Below are positions 61,905 through 64,000 of a DNA stretch of 64,000 nt, one piece after another. Position numbers and translations under genes: made by a program. A model generated the notes under the pieces. That model worked only from the letters and a program-made list of their open reading frames with translations, did no database searches and was not told the DNA's origin. Each line of letters begins with the position of its first letter. The first letter of the stretch is position 1. Origin of the DNA: Bog-473 sp963850095 (GTDB lineage Bacteria; Actinomycetota; Acidimicrobiia; Acidimicrobiales; RAAP-2); assembly GCA_963850095.1 (NCBI GenBank), contig CAWKJX010000004.1, positions 124,001-188,000 of the forward strand, given 5' to 3'.

Positions 61905-61962
61905 GTGGAATTGATTCCTGCTCCCGAAGCAGGCCGCGCGAACCGGGCTGCGCAACGTCGCG
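61905..61962 (-). pseudogene. Decayed tRNA-Pro (CGG)-like remnant
   Basis: The minus strand keeps a D-arm like GCGCAGCCCGGTTCGCGC and a perfect anticodon arm CCTGC-TTCGGGA-GCAGG (anticodon CGG, Pro), but the T-arm GGTTCGAATCC is replaced by unrelated sequence (AATCAATTCC) and the acceptor stem does not pair. It lies about 235 bp from the intact tRNA-Pro. Confidence 0.55.
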
Positions 61963-62088
61963 TGGCTTTGCCTGACCAAGCCGTCAGTGCCCGGCGCCGG
62001 GCGCGGCCGACACGACATTGACGTATTCGACAAGTGGAGCATCGCCCGTTTGGGATTCGGGCCTCTTGATTCGCCCTAGCCTGGCCCA

Positions 62089-62985
62089 ATGGGTGGGCTG
62101 CTCGAACTCAACGGGCTGCGTCGTACCTACGGTTCGGTGACCGCTCTCGACGATCTCACGTTCAGCGTGCCGTCGGGGCAGGTCGTCGGCTTCCTCGGCC
62201 CCAACGGTGCCGGCAAGACGACGACGATGCGCGCCATATTCGGGCTCACCGACCTCGAGTCCGGCTCCGTCACTTGGAACGGCACCGTCGTCGGACAGGC
62301 GGAACGTCGCCGGTTTGGCTACATGCCCGAGGAGCGAGGGCTCTACCCGGGCATGCAGGTGGGCGATCAGATCGAGTACCTCGGCCGCCTGCACGGTCTC
62401 TCCCGGCCCGACGCGTCGGCCGCCACGGTGACGTGGCTCGAGCGGCTGGGCATCGCCGACCGGGCACGGGACAAGGTCGAGACCCTCTCACACGGGAACC
62501 AGCAGCGGGTGCAGCTCGCGGTGGCGCTTCTCCACGACCCCGAGCTCCTCGTTCTCGACGAGCCCCTGGCGGGTCTCGACCCGACGGGCATCGACGCCAT
62601 CAGCGCCGTGCTCGTCGACCAAGCGCGGGCTGGCTGCTGCGTGTTGTTCTCGAGCCATCAGCTCGACCTGGTCGAAGACCTGTGTGACGTCGTCACCATC
62701 ATCGACCACGGTCGACTCGTCGTCAGCGGGACGGTCGACGAGCTCGTGACCGCCGGCTCCCAGCGCCTGGAGGTGCGGGTGGAGGGCGATCGTGATGCCG
62801 CCTGGGCCCAGGCTCTGCCCGGCGTCACCGTGTCGGAGGTCGCCGCGGGTGCGGCCCGGCTCGTTCTCGACGAGGGCGTGGACAGCGACCTGGTCCTGCG
62901 CGCCGCCATGGCCGCGGGGCGTGTGACCGAGTTCTCGTTCGGACGGCGTCGCCTGTCCGAGGTGTTCCGGGAGTCGCTGCAGTGA
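62089..62985 (+). CDS. ABC transporter ATP-binding protein (NatA-type)
   Basis: 298 residues. Walker A GPNGAGKTTT (residues 37-46), signature LSHGNQQRVQLAVALLHDP, Walker B LLVLDEPLAGLDPTGID, and the H-loop FSSHQLDLVEDL are all intact. A C-terminal extension of about 80 residues with an S-x-R-V-L-like end is typical of exporters with an ABC-2 permease. TAGCCT at 62077-62082, 6 nt before the ATG, indicates a leaderless transcript. The stop overlaps the permease start (GTGA). Confidence 0.93.
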   Translation: MGGLLELNGLRRTYGSVTALDDLTFSVPSGQVVGFLGPNGAGKTTTMRAIFGLTDLESGSVTWNGTVVGQAERRRFGYMPEERGLYPGMQVGDQIEYLGRLHGLSRPDASAATVTWLERLGIADRARDKVETLSHGNQQRVQLAVALLHDPELLVLDEPLAGLDPTGIDAISAVLVDQARAGCCVLFSSHQLDLVEDLCDVVTIIDHGRLVVSGTVDELVTAGSQRLEVRVEGDRDAAWAQALPGVTVSEVAAGAARLVLDEGVDSDLVLRAAMAAGRVTEFSFGRRRLSEVFRESLQ

Positions 62986-64000
62986 CGCGGTTCGTCGTCT
63001 TCGGCGTGCTGCTCGTCGCCGCCGTCGCTTTGCGGGTCTGGCGCCACCGTCGGCGTGCGGGGGTCGCCGCGCCGCCCGTGCGCCGTCGGATGACCATCCC
63101 GCCGGTCGGCTCACCCGGGGCGGTGCGCCTGGTCGCCGCCCGGGAGATCAGGGAGCGCGTGCACGGTCGGATCTTCCGTGTCGGGACGATCATCATCCTG
63201 CTGGTCGTCGCCGGCGCGATCGTGATTCCGGTGCTTCACAAGAGCTCGACGTCGGCAGAGAAAGTTGCTGTCGTCGGCGGGGACGGCGCAGCCCTCGAGC
63301 ACCTCGTGAGGGCTGAGGCGATACGCGTCGGGACCACGGTGGATTTCGTCCCGGAGGCGTCGGTGTCGGCCGCCGAGAGCGACCTCCGCAACGGGACTCT
63401 CGATTTGGCCGTGGTCGACGGGAACCGGATCGTCGTGGGACAGGCGATCGACCCAACAGATGGTTCCGATACGTCCAACCTGGTCGACGCGGTCTCCGGG
63501 GCGCTCGGGGTCGAGCAGTCCTACGGGGCGGCCGGGCTCACGGCGACTCAGATCCAGCAGCTGAACTCGACCAAGCCCGTTCCCGTTCAGAGTCTCGAGC
63601 CGGCCGCCAGGACCCACACGGTCAACGGGGCGTCGGTGATCGGGGTCATCCTCGTATTCGTCATGCTGACGCAATACACGACCTGGATCCTCATGGGGGT
63701 CATGCAGGAGAAGGCAAGCCGGGTGGTGGAGGTGCTCCTCGCCACCATGCGCCCCATTCAGCTGCTGGCGGGGAAGGTGTTGGGTATCGGCCTGGTTGCC
63801 ATGGGACAGGCCGCGACCGTCCTTGTCTTCGCGCTGATCCTGGGCGAAGCGGTCGGGTCGAAGGTGCTCCACGGCGCCGAACCGGTCGCGCTCGCCGCCG
63901 CGCTGGTGTGGCTGCTGCTCGGCTACGCGTTCTACTGCTGGGTCTACGCAGCGGCCGGCTCCATGGCCGAACGTCAGGACCAGGTGCAGACGCTCGCGTT
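62982..64000 (+). CDS. ABC-2 type permease (NatB-like), cut by the right edge
   Basis: Open to the end of the window (at least 339 codons). The N-terminal helix FVVFGVLLVAAVALRVWRHR is followed by a second at about residues 70-90 (IIILLVVAGAIVIPVL), a long extracellular region of about 120 residues, and then helices around VIGVILVFVMLTQYTTWILM. EKASRVVEVLLATMRPIQLL with AGKVLGIGLVAMGQA is the classic NatB/ABC-2 coupling region. With the ATPase at 62089 it should form an exporter; substrate unknown. Confidence 0.9.
   Translation, partial: MTRFVVFGVLLVAAVALRVWRHRRRAGVAAPPVRRRMTIPPVGSPGAVRLVAAREIRERVHGRIFRVGTIIILLVVAGAIVIPVLHKSSTSAEKVAVVGGDGAALEHLVRAEAIRVGTTVDFVPEASVSAAESDLRNGTLDLAVVDGNRIVVGQAIDPTDGSDTSNLVDAVSGALGVEQSYGAAGLTATQIQQLNSTKPVPVQSLEPAARTHTVNGASVIGVILVFVMLTQYTTWILMGVMQEKASRVVEVLLATMRPIQLLAGKVLGIGLVAMGQAATVLVFALILGEAVGSKVLHGAEPVALAAALVWLLLGYAFYCWVYAAAGSMAERQDQVQTLA

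Overview
The window is high-GC DNA (roughly 70% by eye) from an actinobacterium. I infer a free-living member of Acidimicrobiia or a close relative. The grounds are three tandem secreted proteins with repeats of the YWLVASDGGIFSFGDA type, an expanded set of acyl-CoA dehydrogenases (ACADs) and other catabolic enzymes, and many genes with a TANNNT box only 6-10 nt before the start codon, which suggests leaderless transcripts. No rRNA, replication origin, prophage or CRISPR array is visible. Three tRNA genes are present (His-GUG, Arg-UCU, Pro-UGG), plus a decayed Pro-CGG-like remnant.

Layout. 0-9.4 kb: a TetR regulator (cut by the left edge) diverges from P450, lipid-transfer thiolase, 3Fe-4S ferredoxin, fused FadE34-like ACAD, CMD protein, ACAD and acyl-CoA synthetase. 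This resembles the actinobacterial steroid/isoprenoid side-chain degradation gene set. 9.8-15.1 kb: three tandem CAP-domain plus six-repeat secreted paralogues. 15.1-22.2 kb: CaiB-type CoA-transferase, a divergent alpha/beta-like ACAD pair, a second synthetase and another ACAD. 22.2-26.8 kb: several frameshifted genes (DedA, DMT permease, hydrolase, ABM-like), a CC-motif small protein and an IS630 remnant. 26.8-36.5 kb: hydantoinase A, GMC oxidoreductase pair, thiolase/DUF35 pair, HAD hydrolase, F420-type LLM oxidoreductase, D-aminoacylase-like hydrolase. 36.5-40.6 kb: DUF4331 protein with His-rich and Tat-exported neighbours, and a PadR/membrane-protein pair. 40.8-52.0 kb: amidohydrolases, aldehyde dehydrogenase, peptidase E, 2-hydroxyacid dehydrogenase, FGGY kinase, MDR alcohol dehydrogenase, SDR. 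52-64 kb: tRNAs, an FtsX permease, FkbM methyltransferase, LOG protein, two DHA2 efflux pumps, a ParA-like ATPase with a zinc-ribbon partner, and an ABC-2 exporter that runs off the right edge.

How it fits together. Five copies of a 14-bp element, TGAC-N6-GTCA, lie at the control regions of separate catabolic units: P450, an ACAD, hydantoinase/GMC, amidohydrolase/ALDH, and hydroxyacid dehydrogenase/kinase. This suggests one local regulator, possibly the TetR protein at the left edge, co-ordinates them.

Caution. At least a dozen genes are interrupted by one- or two-base shifts, mostly at short homopolymers or simple repeats. I read these mainly as possible assembly errors. The affected genes are annotated as single genes with the shift position given.
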